A DNA stretch of 64,000 bases, from NCBI GenBank assembly GCA_001556025.1, contig LSIB01000006.1:1-64000 (forward strand), in the 5' to 3' direction. The notes beneath the pieces are model-generated. The model saw nothing but the letters and a program-made list of their open reading frames with translations, had not been told where the DNA came from and did not search any database. Made by a program: the position numbers and the translations under genes. This document shows positions 1 to 7,642 of the stretch, one piece after another; position 1 is the stretch's first letter, and the number at the start of each line of letters is the position of its first letter. Source of the stretch: Rhizobiales bacterium CCH3-A5. Its GTDB lineage: Bacteria; Pseudomonadota; Alphaproteobacteria; Rhizobiales; Beijerinckiaceae.

Positions 1-34
1 CCTCCCCACGAGGGGGAGGGGCTAGGAGCCCCTT

Positions 35-1633
35 ATGACCACGAACCCCGCCCCCCGCGTCCTGATCTCAGACGCGCTCTCGCCCGCCGCCGTGCAGATC
101 TTCAAGGATCGCGGCATCGACGTGACCTTCGATCCCAATCTCGGCAAGGACAAGGACAAGCTCGCCGCGATGATCGGCGATTATGACGGCCTCGCCATCC
201 GCTCGGCGACGAAGGCCACCGCCAAGCTGCTGGAGGCCGCGACACGGCTGAAGGTGATCGGCCGCGCCGGCATCGGCGTCGACAATGTCGAGATCCCGGC
301 CGCGACCGCGCGCGGCATCATCGTGATGAACACGCCCTTCGGCAATTCGATCACCACCGCCGAGCACGCCATCGCGATGATGTTCGCGCTCGCCCGGCAG
401 ATCCCCGCGGCCGATGCCTCCACGCAGGCCGGCAAGTGGGAGAAGAACCGCTTCATGGGCGTCGAGATCACCGCCAAGACGCTGGGGCTGATCGGCTGCG
501 GCAATATCGGCGCGATCGTCGCCGAACGCGGCATCGGCCTGAAGATGCGGGTGATCGCGTTCGATCCCTATCTCTCGCCGGAGCGGGCGGTGCAGCTCGG
601 CGTCGAAAAGGTCGAGCTCGACGATCTGCTCAAGCGCGCCGACTTCATCACGCTGCATGTGCCGATGACGGCGATGACGAAGAACATCCTCTCGGCCGAG
701 AACCTCGCCAAGACCAAGAAGGGCGTTCGCATCATCAACTGCGCCCGCGGCGGGCTGGTCGACGAGGCGGCGCTGGCCGAGCTGATCAAGTCCGGCCATG
801 TCGCGGGCGCGGCCTTCGATGTGTTCTCGCAGGAGCCGGCCGAGAGCAACCCGCTCTTCGGGCTGGAGAACGTCGTCTGCACGCCCCATCTCGGCGCGAG
901 CACCAACGAGGCGCAGGAGAACGTCGCGCTTCAGGTCGCAGAGCAGATGTCGGATTATCTGCTCAAGGGCGCGATCACCAACGCGGTGAACTTCCCCTCG
1001 ATCTCGGCCGAAGAAGCACCCCGGATCAAGCCCTTCGTGGCGCTCGCGGAAAAACTCGGCTCCTTCCTGGGCCAGCTCACAGAGGCGCCGGTCAAGGGCA
1101 TCCGGATCGAGTACGAGGGCGCGGTCGCAGGGCTGAACCTCAAGGCGATCTCGGCCGCCGCGATCACCGGCGTGCTGCGGCCCTTCCTCTCCGAGATCAA
1201 CATGGTCAACGCCGCGATGATCGCCAAGGACAAGGGCATCGTCGTCGAGGAGCTGACCCGCGAGGTCGCCGGCAATCTCGAAAGCGTCATCCGCATCGTG
1301 GTGGACGCCGAGGACATGCCGCGCCATGCCTCGGGCACCGTCTTCCAGGACGGCAAGCCGCGCATCGTCGAAATCCGCGACATCCAGGTCGACGCCGAAT
1401 TCGCCCCGCACATGCTTTATGTCCGCAATGCCGACAAGCCAGGCTTCATCGGCGCGTTCGGCTCGCTGCTTGGCGAGGCCGGCGTCAATGTCGCGACCTT
1501 CTCGCTCGGCCGCGACAAGCCGGGCGGCGACGCGATCTGCTATGTCGCGGTCGACGAGCCGATCTCGGACGCGCTGCTGGCGAAGATCCACGACATCCCG
1601 ATGGTGAAGCGGGCGCGGCGGCTCAGGTTCTGA
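35..1633 (+). CDS. serA: D-3-phosphoglycerate dehydrogenase (long form)
   Basis: Oxidises 3-phosphoglycerate to 3-phosphohydroxypyruvate with NAD, the first step of serine synthesis in the cytosol. The 532 residues match the long PGDH form: a split substrate domain, a Rossmann domain with GLIGCGNIG near residue 150, catalytic Arg238 in CARGG and His285 in TPHLGAST, an intervening domain at about 320-450, and a C-terminal ACT domain at about 455-530 that in this family can bind serine. The ATG has AGGAG seven bases upstream. The usual upstream partner serC would lie outside the window. The last 35 codons recur in decayed form about 1 kb downstream, which is odd for a housekeeping gene. Confidence 0.97.
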   Translation: MTTNPAPRVLISDALSPAAVQIFKDRGIDVTFDPNLGKDKDKLAAMIGDYDGLAIRSATKATAKLLEAATRLKVIGRAGIGVDNVEIPAATARGIIVMNTPFGNSITTAEHAIAMMFALARQIPAADASTQAGKWEKNRFMGVEITAKTLGLIGCGNIGAIVAERGIGLKMRVIAFDPYLSPERAVQLGVEKVELDDLLKRADFITLHVPMTAMTKNILSAENLAKTKKGVRIINCARGGLVDEAALAELIKSGHVAGAAFDVFSQEPAESNPLFGLENVVCTPHLGASTNEAQENVALQVAEQMSDYLLKGAITNAVNFPSISAEEAPRIKPFVALAEKLGSFLGQLTEAPVKGIRIEYEGAVAGLNLKAISAAAITGVLRPFLSEINMVNAAMIAKDKGIVVEELTREVAGNLESVIRIVVDAEDMPRHASGTVFQDGKPRIVEIRDIQVDAEFAPHMLYVRNADKPGFIGAFGSLLGEAGVNVATFSLGRDKPGGDAICYVAVDEPISDALLAKIHDIPMVKRARRLRF

Positions 1634-1643
1634 GGCGCGGCCC

Positions 1644-2459
1644 CTACTCCTTGGGGGCCACCGCGGCCGCGGTCTGGCCGCTGCGGTCGAGCCCGGCCTT
1701 GACGAAGCCCGTCGCCTTCACCTCCTCGACGAAGTCGCGGACATAGGCGGCGGCCGCCAGCCGGCCCTTCGGCACGGCCATGGCCTGTCGGATTACCTGG
1801 AAGCGGCCGTCCATGACGCGCAAGCCGGAGCCCGCGACGGCGAAGGGCTCGAGCTGCTGGCGGACGCCGGCGACGACGTCGAGCTTGTCGGCCAGGAACA
1901 TCTCGACCATCGAGCAGCAGCCGCCGCTCGGCGAGCGCACCAACTCGGCGGCCTTGAGCGTGCGCGTGAGGAACAGATCATAGGCCGAGCCGCGCCCGAC
2001 CGAGATTTTGATGCCGGGCTTATCGACGTCTTCAATGACCTTCAGCGGCGAATCATTGCGGATCATGTAGGTCCCCTCGATCAGCACATAGGGCGGCGAG
2101 AACTCGATCTCGGCGGCGCGGGCCGGCTCGATGGCGATGAAGGCGACGTCCCACGCGCCGGCCTTCAAGGCGTCGAAGACCTTGCCCGCCGCATCGAACG
2201 GCACGAGATCGAGCGGCAGGCCGGTCCGGCGCGCCAGCTCGCGCGAGAGATCGACGGTGATGCCCTTCAGCTCCTGCGGCGTGCCCTGTGCGAGCACCGC
2301 ATTGCCGAGATTGATCGCGGCGCGAAGCCGGCCCGAAGGCGCGAGCTCCCTCAGCACGTCGGGCGAAGGCGGCGCAGGCGTGGTTTGCGCCATGAGCGGC
2401 GCGCCGGCCGCGAAGGCCATGACGATTGCGGCAAGCGTCGCGCGAATCGATCCGACCAT
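1644..2459 (-). CDS. ABC transporter substrate-binding protein, family 3
   Basis: A 271-residue periplasmic solute-binding protein of the amino-acid/polar-compound type (SBP_bac_3). The N-terminus is a signal peptide (MVGSIRATLAAIV followed by a hydrophobic stretch and AGAPLMAQ). The mature part starts with a typical GRLRAAINLGN strand, and motifs such as GITVDLSRELARR, DVAFIAIEPARA and VGRGSAYDLFL follow. I chose the ATG at 2459 because GGGAG lies eight bases upstream; an upstream in-frame extension to 2534 lacks a signal peptide start. No permease or ATPase gene is adjacent, so it is an orphan and its ligand is unknown. It points against serA, and its stop is 10 bp from the serA stop. It lies between serA and a decayed copy of the serA 3' end, which suggests the segment arrived by duplication or insertion. 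Confidence 0.85.
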   Translation of the reverse strand: MVGSIRATLAAIVMAFAAGAPLMAQTTPAPPSPDVLRELAPSGRLRAAINLGNAVLAQGTPQELKGITVDLSRELARRTGLPLDLVPFDAAGKVFDALKAGAWDVAFIAIEPARAAEIEFSPPYVLIEGTYMIRNDSPLKVIEDVDKPGIKISVGRGSAYDLFLTRTLKAAELVRSPSGGCCSMVEMFLADKLDVVAGVRQQLEPFAVAGSGLRVMDGRFQVIRQAMAVPKGRLAAAAYVRDFVEEVKATGFVKAGLDRSGQTAAAVAPKE

Positions 2460-2542
2460 CTCGTCATCTCCCATCATCCGACGCCCGGGCGCTGTTGCGA
2501 ACACTAGGCCTTCAGGGCGAAATGGAGCAAGCACGGTCCCGC

Positions 2543-2650
2543 AGCACCGCTATCTGTTGGATCGTGGTCGTCGAGCCGATCTCGGACGCACTATCGGGGC
2601 AGACCCGCTCGCTCCCCATGGTGAAGCAGGTGCGGCGGCTCAGGTTGTGA
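2543..2650 (+). pseudogene. Remnant duplicate of the serA 3' end
   Basis: These 35 codons plus TGA align without gaps to the last 35 codons of serA (1526-1633). Shared blocks are AIC, EPISDAL, PMVK and RRLR followed by the stop. By hand I count 19 of 35 identical residues, and 72 of 93 identical bases over the last 93. The copy is in the same orientation and keeps the reading frame and stop, but nothing upstream resembles the rest of serA. An open frame running into it starts at 2426, with no convincing ribosome binding site. It is best read as the relic of a second serA copy or as a boundary repeat of an inserted segment carrying the solute-binding gene. Confidence 0.75.
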
Positions 2651-2713
2651 GTGGCGGCTGATGGTGGTTCGGGCTGCGTTTCGTGCTATTGTTCGGCGAG
2701 AGGAGAGCGACCC

Positions 2714-2926
2714 ATGCGTGTCGTCAAATTCGAGGTTTTTCGTGACGATGAGGCCGGCGTCTGGTGCGCAAGCTCGACGACCGACGCTGGCATCGTTACG
2801 GAAGCTGAAACGATCGAGGCTTTACGCGAACGGCTGAAGTTGCTCGTTCCAGATTTTCTGGAAACAGAAGACCAGTTGCGGATCGAGATGGACGTTCATG
2901 TTGCGGATGTCGTTCAGGCGGCCTGA
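2714..2926 (+). CDS. HicB-like antitoxin (DUF1902 type)
   Basis: A 70-residue protein beginning MRVVKFEVFRDDEAG. It has the small alpha/beta fold pattern of DUF1902/HicB proteins: a first strand, then VWCASSTTDAGIVTEAETIEAL, a helix and PDFLE. In HicAB modules this type of protein neutralises the HicA RNase, and some versions also bind DNA. The ATG at 2714 is chosen over an in-frame upstream start at 2651 because GAGGAG stands about eight bases before it and conservation begins there. Its TGA shares one base with the ATG of the next gene, so the two are translationally coupled. Antitoxin-first is the less common order for hicAB. Confidence 0.8.
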   Translation: MRVVKFEVFRDDEAGVWCASSTTDAGIVTEAETIEALRERLKLLVPDFLETEDQLRIEMDVHVADVVQAA

Positions 2927-3120
2927 TGGTCGAGATCGGGCCGCGCCTGAAGAAAATCCTGCGGGAGGCGGGCTTTCGATTTGAGCGGCCAGCCAAGGGC
3001 GATCACGAAATCTGGCGTCATCCTGAGACTGGAAGGCAAGTCTCGGTCGATCATGGAACCAAGTCGCGGCATACCGCGAATGAAATCCTCAAGAAGGCTG
3101 GCCTGCCGAAGGCCTTCTGA
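2926..3120 (+). CDS. hicA: HicA family toxin (mRNA interferase)
   Basis: A 64-residue basic protein of the HicA/YcfA family, a dsRBD-like fold that cleaves mRNA in a ribosome-independent way. The diagnostic pattern is present: LKKILREAGFRFER, then KGDHEIWRHP with the catalytic His, then a strand and a C-terminal TANEILKKAGL helix. It overlaps the stop of the HicB-like gene by one base (TGATG), so the pair forms a toxin-antitoxin operon. It sits directly downstream of the serA 3'-end relic, in keeping with an accessory patch inserted next to a core gene. Confidence 0.88.
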   Translation: MVEIGPRLKKILREAGFRFERPAKGDHEIWRHPETGRQVSVDHGTKSRHTANEILKKAGLPKAF

Positions 3121-3175
3121 TCCGCCCCACCCCCGCCTGAATCCTCCCCTCCTGTGCGCGCCACAGGAGACGCCC

Positions 3176-4168
3176 ATGCTTCGCTTCGCCGCCCTCGCCA
3201 TCGCCTGCCTCGCCGCCGCGCCGGCCCTCGCCGACTGGGACAAGGCGAAGCTCGATCGCGAGATCGCAGGCATCGAGCGCGATTCAAAGGGCCGGCTCGG
3301 CGTCGCGCTTATCGACCTCAAGGACCGCACCGCATGGTCGCATCGCGGGAGCGAGCATTTCCCGCTGCAGAGTGTGTTCAAGCTGCCGCTCGCGGTCGCC
3401 GTGCTGCAGGCGGTCGAGGCTGGGACGCTCAGGCTCGACCAGCCTGTCACGGTGACGCGAAAGGACCTTTCGCTCTATCACAGCCCGCTCGCGACGCGCT
3501 TCAAGGGCGAGCGGCAGGAGGTCCCCTTGCGCGAACTCGTCCGCCTCGCCGCAGCCGAAAGCGACAACACCGCCGCCGACCTTCTCACGCGCCTGATCGG
3601 CGGGCCGCAAATCCTCACCGCCATGCTGAAGGCGGGCGGCGTCGTCGGCATCTCGGTCGACCGCTATGAGCGCGTCTTCCAGCCTGAAATCCTCGGCCTG
3701 CCGGGCTATGGCTGGGATGAGGTCATCGATACGAAGGCGTTCCGCGCGAAGGTGCAGGCAGTTCCGGCGGCCGAGCGGCGCAAGCGGCTGGAGGCGACGC
3801 TGTCGGACCGGCGCGACGCCGCGACGCCCGACGCCTCCGTCGCCTTCCTCGAAGCCTTCGCGAAAGGGAACTGGCTGCGCCAGCCGGAGCACAGCCGGTT
3901 GATCGAAGGTTTTGCCGCGGGCGCGCTCACCGGCAAGGACCGCATCCGCGCCGGCTTGCCCGAGGGTTCGCGCTTCGCCCACAAGACAGGGCTCGGCCCG
4001 AGCGCGGCGGGCCTCAACCACGCCACCAACGATATCGGCATCGTGACGCTGCCGAACGGCCGCATTTTCGCGATCGCGGTCTATCTCGCGGGCTCGACCG
4101 GCGCGCCCGAGCAGCGCGAGGCGGCGCATGCGGCGGTGGCGCGGCTGGCGGTCGCGGCGCTGCGCTGA
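3176..4168 (+). CDS. Class A beta-lactamase
   Basis: A 330-residue periplasmic serine beta-lactamase or close homologue. The signal peptide ends near ALADW. The catalytic motifs are the Ser66-x-x-Lys69 motif (SVFK), SDN at 129-131 and HKTG near residue 275. The omega loop reads VDRYER, where Glu165 best matches the deacylating Glu166; this is closer to the A2 subclass (PER/CfxA style, x-x-E) than to the WEPELN of TEM. The ATG at 3176 follows AGGAG and starts the signal peptide, so the upstream in-frame extension is rejected. No AmpR-type regulator is adjacent. Actual drug hydrolysis is an inference; the protein could act on another acyl substrate. Confidence 0.88.
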   Translation: MLRFAALAIACLAAAPALADWDKAKLDREIAGIERDSKGRLGVALIDLKDRTAWSHRGSEHFPLQSVFKLPLAVAVLQAVEAGTLRLDQPVTVTRKDLSLYHSPLATRFKGERQEVPLRELVRLAAAESDNTAADLLTRLIGGPQILTAMLKAGGVVGISVDRYERVFQPEILGLPGYGWDEVIDTKAFRAKVQAVPAAERRKRLEATLSDRRDAATPDASVAFLEAFAKGNWLRQPEHSRLIEGFAAGALTGKDRIRAGLPEGSRFAHKTGLGPSAAGLNHATNDIGIVTLPNGRIFAIAVYLAGSTGAPEQREAAHAAVARLAVAALR

Positions 4169-4171
4169 GCC

Positions 4172-5179
4172 TCAGCCGGCAGGCTTGCCGAGCCGCTCGG
4201 CGATGAAGATGCCGCCCAGCACCAGCGCCAGCGCCAGCGCGTGATAGAGCCCGAACGGCTCGCCCAGAAGGAACACCGCCAGCACCGGCGCAAACACCGG
4301 CACGAGGTTGACGAAGACGCCGGCGCGGCCGGGTCCGATCAGCTCGACCGCGCGCAGGAAGAAGAGCTGCGAGGCGATGGAGGGGCCGAGCACGACGAAA
4401 GCGAGGATGAGCCAGCCCTTGGGCGTCGGCCAGACGACGTTGCCGGTCGCGACCTCCAGCGCCAGCAGCGGCAGCGAGATGACGCAGGCGACGCAGGCGA
4501 TCGCCGTGAAGAAGACAAGGCCGGGCATGGGCGGGCGCTTGCGAATCGCCACCGTATAGCCGGCATAGAACACGCAGGCCAGGATCATCCAGAGGTCGCC
4601 GGCCGCGAAGGCGACATTGGCCAGCACCGCGACATCGCCACGGCTGGCGGTGACGGCGACTCCAAGCAGCGTGACGAAGACGCCGAGCGCCTGCAACGGG
4701 CCGATCGGCGTGCGATAGACGAAGAAGGCGCCGATCAGCACGAAGACCGGGATCGAGCCCTGCAAAATGCCGATATTGATCGCGCTTGTCGAATAGGCGG
4801 CAAGATACATCAGCGCGTTGAAAGCGGTGAAGCCCATCGCGCCCATGGCGAGGATGAAGCCCCAGCGCGCCTTCAGCGCCGGCCAGTGCGCGACAAGCTC
4901 CCGCCGCATCAGCCAGGGCATCACCGCGCAGACGAAGACCCAGCGCAGCGAGGTCAGCGCCATCGGCGAAATCTCGCCAACGGCGGCCCGGCTCGCCACG
5001 GCGTTGCCCGCCCACATCAGCGTGGTCAGGGTCAGCAGCAGATAGGCGTTGGCCCAGAGGCGTTGTGGCAGCGAAAGGGGCAAGGGAATGGCCTGGTCGG
5101 AGAAGCAGAGCGTCAGATGGCGCGGAGCGTACGGTCGTCGAGCCCGCGCCCATCCCATAACCTTGCCCGGCCCTTGCAT
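4172..5179 (-). CDS. EamA/DMT family transporter
   Basis: A membrane protein with about ten transmembrane segments arranged as two EamA repeats, the pattern of drug/metabolite transporter family exporters. The first repeat starts at AYLLLTLTTLMWAGN and the second at DLWMILACVFYAGYTVAI; late signatures include SIASQLFFLRAVELIGPGRA. The substrate cannot be predicted. The start is uncertain: the only early ATGs (5179 and 5158) add a basic leader that does not look conserved, and a TTG near 5083, just before the first membrane segment, is an alternative. It is divergent from the amidotransferase gene. Confidence 0.85.
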   Translation of the reverse strand: MQGPGKVMGWARARRPYAPRHLTLCFSDQAIPLPLSLPQRLWANAYLLLTLTTLMWAGNAVASRAAVGEISPMALTSLRWVFVCAVMPWLMRRELVAHWPALKARWGFILAMGAMGFTAFNALMYLAAYSTSAINIGILQGSIPVFVLIGAFFVYRTPIGPLQALGVFVTLLGVAVTASRGDVAVLANVAFAAGDLWMILACVFYAGYTVAIRKRPPMPGLVFFTAIACVACVISLPLLALEVATGNVVWPTPKGWLILAFVVLGPSIASQLFFLRAVELIGPGRAGVFVNLVPVFAPVLAVFLLGEPFGLYHALALALVLGGIFIAERLGKPAG

Positions 5180-5235
5180 CCTATGCGAGGAGGCGCAGGG
5201 CCGTCCGTCTCCCTGCGCATCGCTTGGGCAAATAC

Positions 5236-6120
5236 ATGCTTCAGATCACTCCTCGCCTGCCGCGCCTGCTCATCGTCGACGGCAACACAAGCGACCAGCG
5301 CGAGGCCCATGCGTCGGGTTATGGCGGCCTTTCGCCGGCGCAGGCCTATGCGCAGGAGGTTACCGCCATTGCGCCGGGCGCGGTCACCGACATCTGCCTG
5401 CCGGCCGACGCGGGCGCGAACCTGCCCGATGGCGCGGGCATCGCCTCCTATGACGGCATTTTTCTCACCGGCTCCTCGCTGCACATCTACAAGACGGAAC
5501 CGGCGGTGACGCGCCAGATCGAGCTGATGCGCGCGATCTACGCCAGCGGCACGCCCTGCTTCGGCTCGTGCTGGGGCATCCAGGTCGGCGCGGTTGCGGC
5601 CGGCGGTACGGTCGTCGCCAACCCGAAAGGCCGCGAGATCGGCGTCGCGCGCCGCATCACGCTGACGGAAGCTGGCCGCTCGCACCCGCTTCTGGCCGGC
5701 CGGCCGCTCGCCTTCGACGCGCCCGCGATCCATCTCGACACCATCGCGGTGCCGCCGCCGGGCGCGACGGTGCTCGCCTCGAACGCCTACAGCACGGTCC
5801 ACGCTGCCGAGATCGCCCATGACGGCGGCGTCTTCTGGGGCGTCCAGTACCATCCCGAATTCCCACTCCGGCAAGTCGCCTCGATCCTGCGCCGGATGAC
5901 GCCGCTGATCATCGCCGAAGGTTTTCGCCGCGATGAGGCCGAAGCCGAGCGCTGGCTGAGCGAGATCGAGGCGCTCGACGCCGACAAGGCCCGCCACGAC
6001 CTCGCCTGGGCGCATGGGCTCGACGAGGAGGTGCTCGACGACGGCAAGCGGGTGACGGAGCTGCGGAATTTTCTAGAGATGCGGGTCAAGGCCGGAATGG
6101 CTGCGAGGGGACGCGGGTGA
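5236..6120 (+). CDS. Type 1 (class I) glutamine amidotransferase-like protein
   Basis: A 294-residue protein with a class I glutamine amidotransferase domain at about 10-215. The nucleophile elbow is CFGSCWGIQVG and the His-Glu pair is in QYHPEF. GMP-synthase-like stand-alone members of this group release ammonia or hydrolyse gamma-glutamyl compounds. A charged helical tail of about 75 residues follows the domain. The ATG at 5236 is preferred over a TTG 12 bases upstream; neither has a strong ribosome binding site. No synthetase partner is adjacent, so the biological substrate is unknown. Confidence 0.82.
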   Translation: MLQITPRLPRLLIVDGNTSDQREAHASGYGGLSPAQAYAQEVTAIAPGAVTDICLPADAGANLPDGAGIASYDGIFLTGSSLHIYKTEPAVTRQIELMRAIYASGTPCFGSCWGIQVGAVAAGGTVVANPKGREIGVARRITLTEAGRSHPLLAGRPLAFDAPAIHLDTIAVPPPGATVLASNAYSTVHAAEIAHDGGVFWGVQYHPEFPLRQVASILRRMTPLIIAEGFRRDEAEAERWLSEIEALDADKARHDLAWAHGLDEEVLDDGKRVTELRNFLEMRVKAGMAARGRG

Positions 6121-6168
6121 GGAGACTGGCTCGGCACGAGCGCCCCGGCGCTCGCCGACGTGTGGCGA

Positions 6169-6306
6169 TCAGCCACCCTCGCGCATCCGGCGCGGCACGT
6201 AGGTCGACCAGCCCATGATCTCGGTGCCGAGCGCAGCGATGCAGATGAACAGGGCCACGATCTGCCAGAACCGGTCCCATGTCACGGGCGAGTTCCAGTC
6301 GATCAC
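6169..6306 (-). CDS. 45-residue membrane protein coupled to nhaA
   Basis: A small gene in the nhaA transcript, starting with GTG. The GTG overlaps the nhaA TGA as GTGA, the usual signature of translational coupling. The product begins [17 protein letters not shown], continues with one membrane segment ([15 protein letters not shown]) and ends in a basic tail (PRRMREGG). Its coding potential is supported by the coupling, the single clean hydrophobic span and the positive-inside tail. No known family is recognised. It may be a small subunit or modulator of the antiporter, but that is inference from the overlap alone. Confidence 0.6.
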   Translation of the reverse strand: MIDWNSPVTWDRFWQIVALFICIAALGTEIMGWSTYVPRRMREGG

Positions 6307-7493
6307 GACGGCTCTCCCGGCGTCCTTTCAGGTGGCGCGAAGCGCAGGACCAGCCAGCCGATCGCGCCGGCGATCAGGGATCCGGCCAGCACGCCGATCT
6401 TCGTCGCATCCTGCAGGGCCTGCGAGGTCGGAAAGGCCAGCAGGCCGATGAACAGGCTCATGGTGAAACCGATGCCGCAGAGCAGCGAGACGCCGTAGAG
6501 CTGGAGCCAACTCGCATTGGCGGGCAGATCGGCGAGCCCCGAACGGATCGCGGCCCATGCGAAGCCGAAGACGCCGATCTGCTTGCCGATAAAGAGGCCG
6601 AGCGTGATGCCGAGCGGAACGGGCGCGAGCAGCGCGGAGGGACCGACGCCGGCGAAGGAGACGCCGGCATTGGCGAAACCGAAGATCGGGATGATCAGAA
6701 AGGCGACCCAAGGGTGGAGCGCGTGCTCCAGCCTGTGCAGGGGCGACTCCGCATCGTCCGGCGCTCCAGGCGAGGCCTTGATCGGGATCGTCAGCGCCAG
6801 CGCGACGCCGGCAAGCGTGGCGTGAACGCCCGATTTCAGGACGAGGAACCACAGCACCGCGCCGAGAATGAGATAGGGCGTCAGCCTGCGGTAGCCGAGC
6901 CTGTTGAGAGCAAACAGGACACCCAGGACCACCAGCGCTCCCAGCAGCGCCTCGATGTTGAGGTCGGCGGTGTAGAAAAGGGCGATGATGATGACCGCGC
7001 CGAGATCGTCGAGGATCGCCAGCGCCGTCAGGAAGACTTTGAGCGAGATGGGCACGCGCGGTCCCAGCAGCGACAGCACGCCGAGCGCAAACGCGATGTC
7101 CGTGGCGGCCGGGATCGCCCAGCCGCGCAGGGTCTCGGGCGAGCCGGCGTTGAACGCAACATAGATCAGGGCCGGGGCCGCCATGCCGCCCAGTGCGGCG
7201 AAGCCGGGCAGCGCGCGCCGTGACCAGGACGACAACTGCCCGTCGAGGAACTCGCGCTTGATCTCGAGCCCAACCAGCAGAAAAAACACCGCCATCAGGG
7301 CGTCGTTGATCCAGTGCAGGACGGAAAGTCCGAGGACGTAGCGGTTCAGCGTCGCGAAATAGACCGGCGCAGCCGGAGAATTCGCAATCAGGATGGCGAG
7401 GAAGGCCACGCCCATCAGGATGATGCCGGCGGAGGCTTCGTTGCCCAGGAACTGGCGGAAAGCGGACAACGGGCGTGAGAGAGGGCGAGACAT
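6303..7493 (-). CDS. nhaA: Na+/H+ antiporter NhaA
   Basis: Exchanges cytoplasmic Na+ or Li+ for external protons across the inner membrane, for pH and salt homeostasis. It has 396 residues, close to the E. coli length, and about 12 membrane segments. Signatures are [34 protein letters not shown] with the Asp near 131, and [17 protein letters not shown] with the paired Asp residues near 161-162; these match the essential aspartates of the family. The ATG at 7493 ([10 protein letters not shown]) is preferred to one 57 bases upstream because the family starts here. A 45-residue membrane protein overlaps its stop. Confidence 0.95.
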   Translation of the reverse strand: MSRPLSRPLSAFRQFLGNEASAGIILMGVAFLAILIANSPAAPVYFATLNRYVLGLSVLHWINDALMAVFFLLVGLEIKREFLDGQLSSWSRRALPGFAALGGMAAPALIYVAFNAGSPETLRGWAIPAATDIAFALGVLSLLGPRVPISLKVFLTALAILDDLGAVIIIALFYTADLNIEALLGALVVLGVLFALNRLGYRRLTPYLILGAVLWFLVLKSGVHATLAGVALALTIPIKASPGAPDDAESPLHRLEHALHPWVAFLIIPIFGFANAGVSFAGVGPSALLAPVPLGITLGLFIGKQIGVFGFAWAAIRSGLADLPANASWLQLYGVSLLCGIGFTMSLFIGLLAFPTSQALQDATKIGVLAGSLIAGAIGWLVLRFAPPERTPGEPS

Positions 7494-7642
7494 GAGCGCG
7501 AGATCCCCGCGCTGGCGGCCCGACCGACGCAATCCCTGCCCGCCCGACAATCGCGGCGGAGCACCCTGTCGGCTCTATCGCACCGTTCGTGCCGGACCGC
7601 AACAATCCCAACCGGCGAGCGGGCCCGCTGGGCTGCGACGCC

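Noticed and set aside
1..30. A hairpin, CCTCCCC and GGGGGAGG, before serA
   Set aside because: No T-run, and the upstream gene is not visible, so terminator or leader roles cannot be told apart. It may only be intergenic GC-rich sequence.
68..1591. A long open frame antisense to serA
   Set aside because: High-GC third-position bias in serA leaves antisense frames open. Composition is Arg/Asp/Gly-rich without motifs, and the sense gene is certain.
2651..2713. Upstream in-frame extension of the hicB-like gene
   Set aside because: Cys/Ser/Gly-rich leader without conservation. GAGGAG stands in front of the later ATG.
3176..4168. Apparent loss of beta-lactamase Glu166
   Set aside because: Aligning to TEM gives QPEIL with Gln at 166, but aligning to the A2 subclass puts Glu165 of VDRYER in the same role, so loss is not supported.
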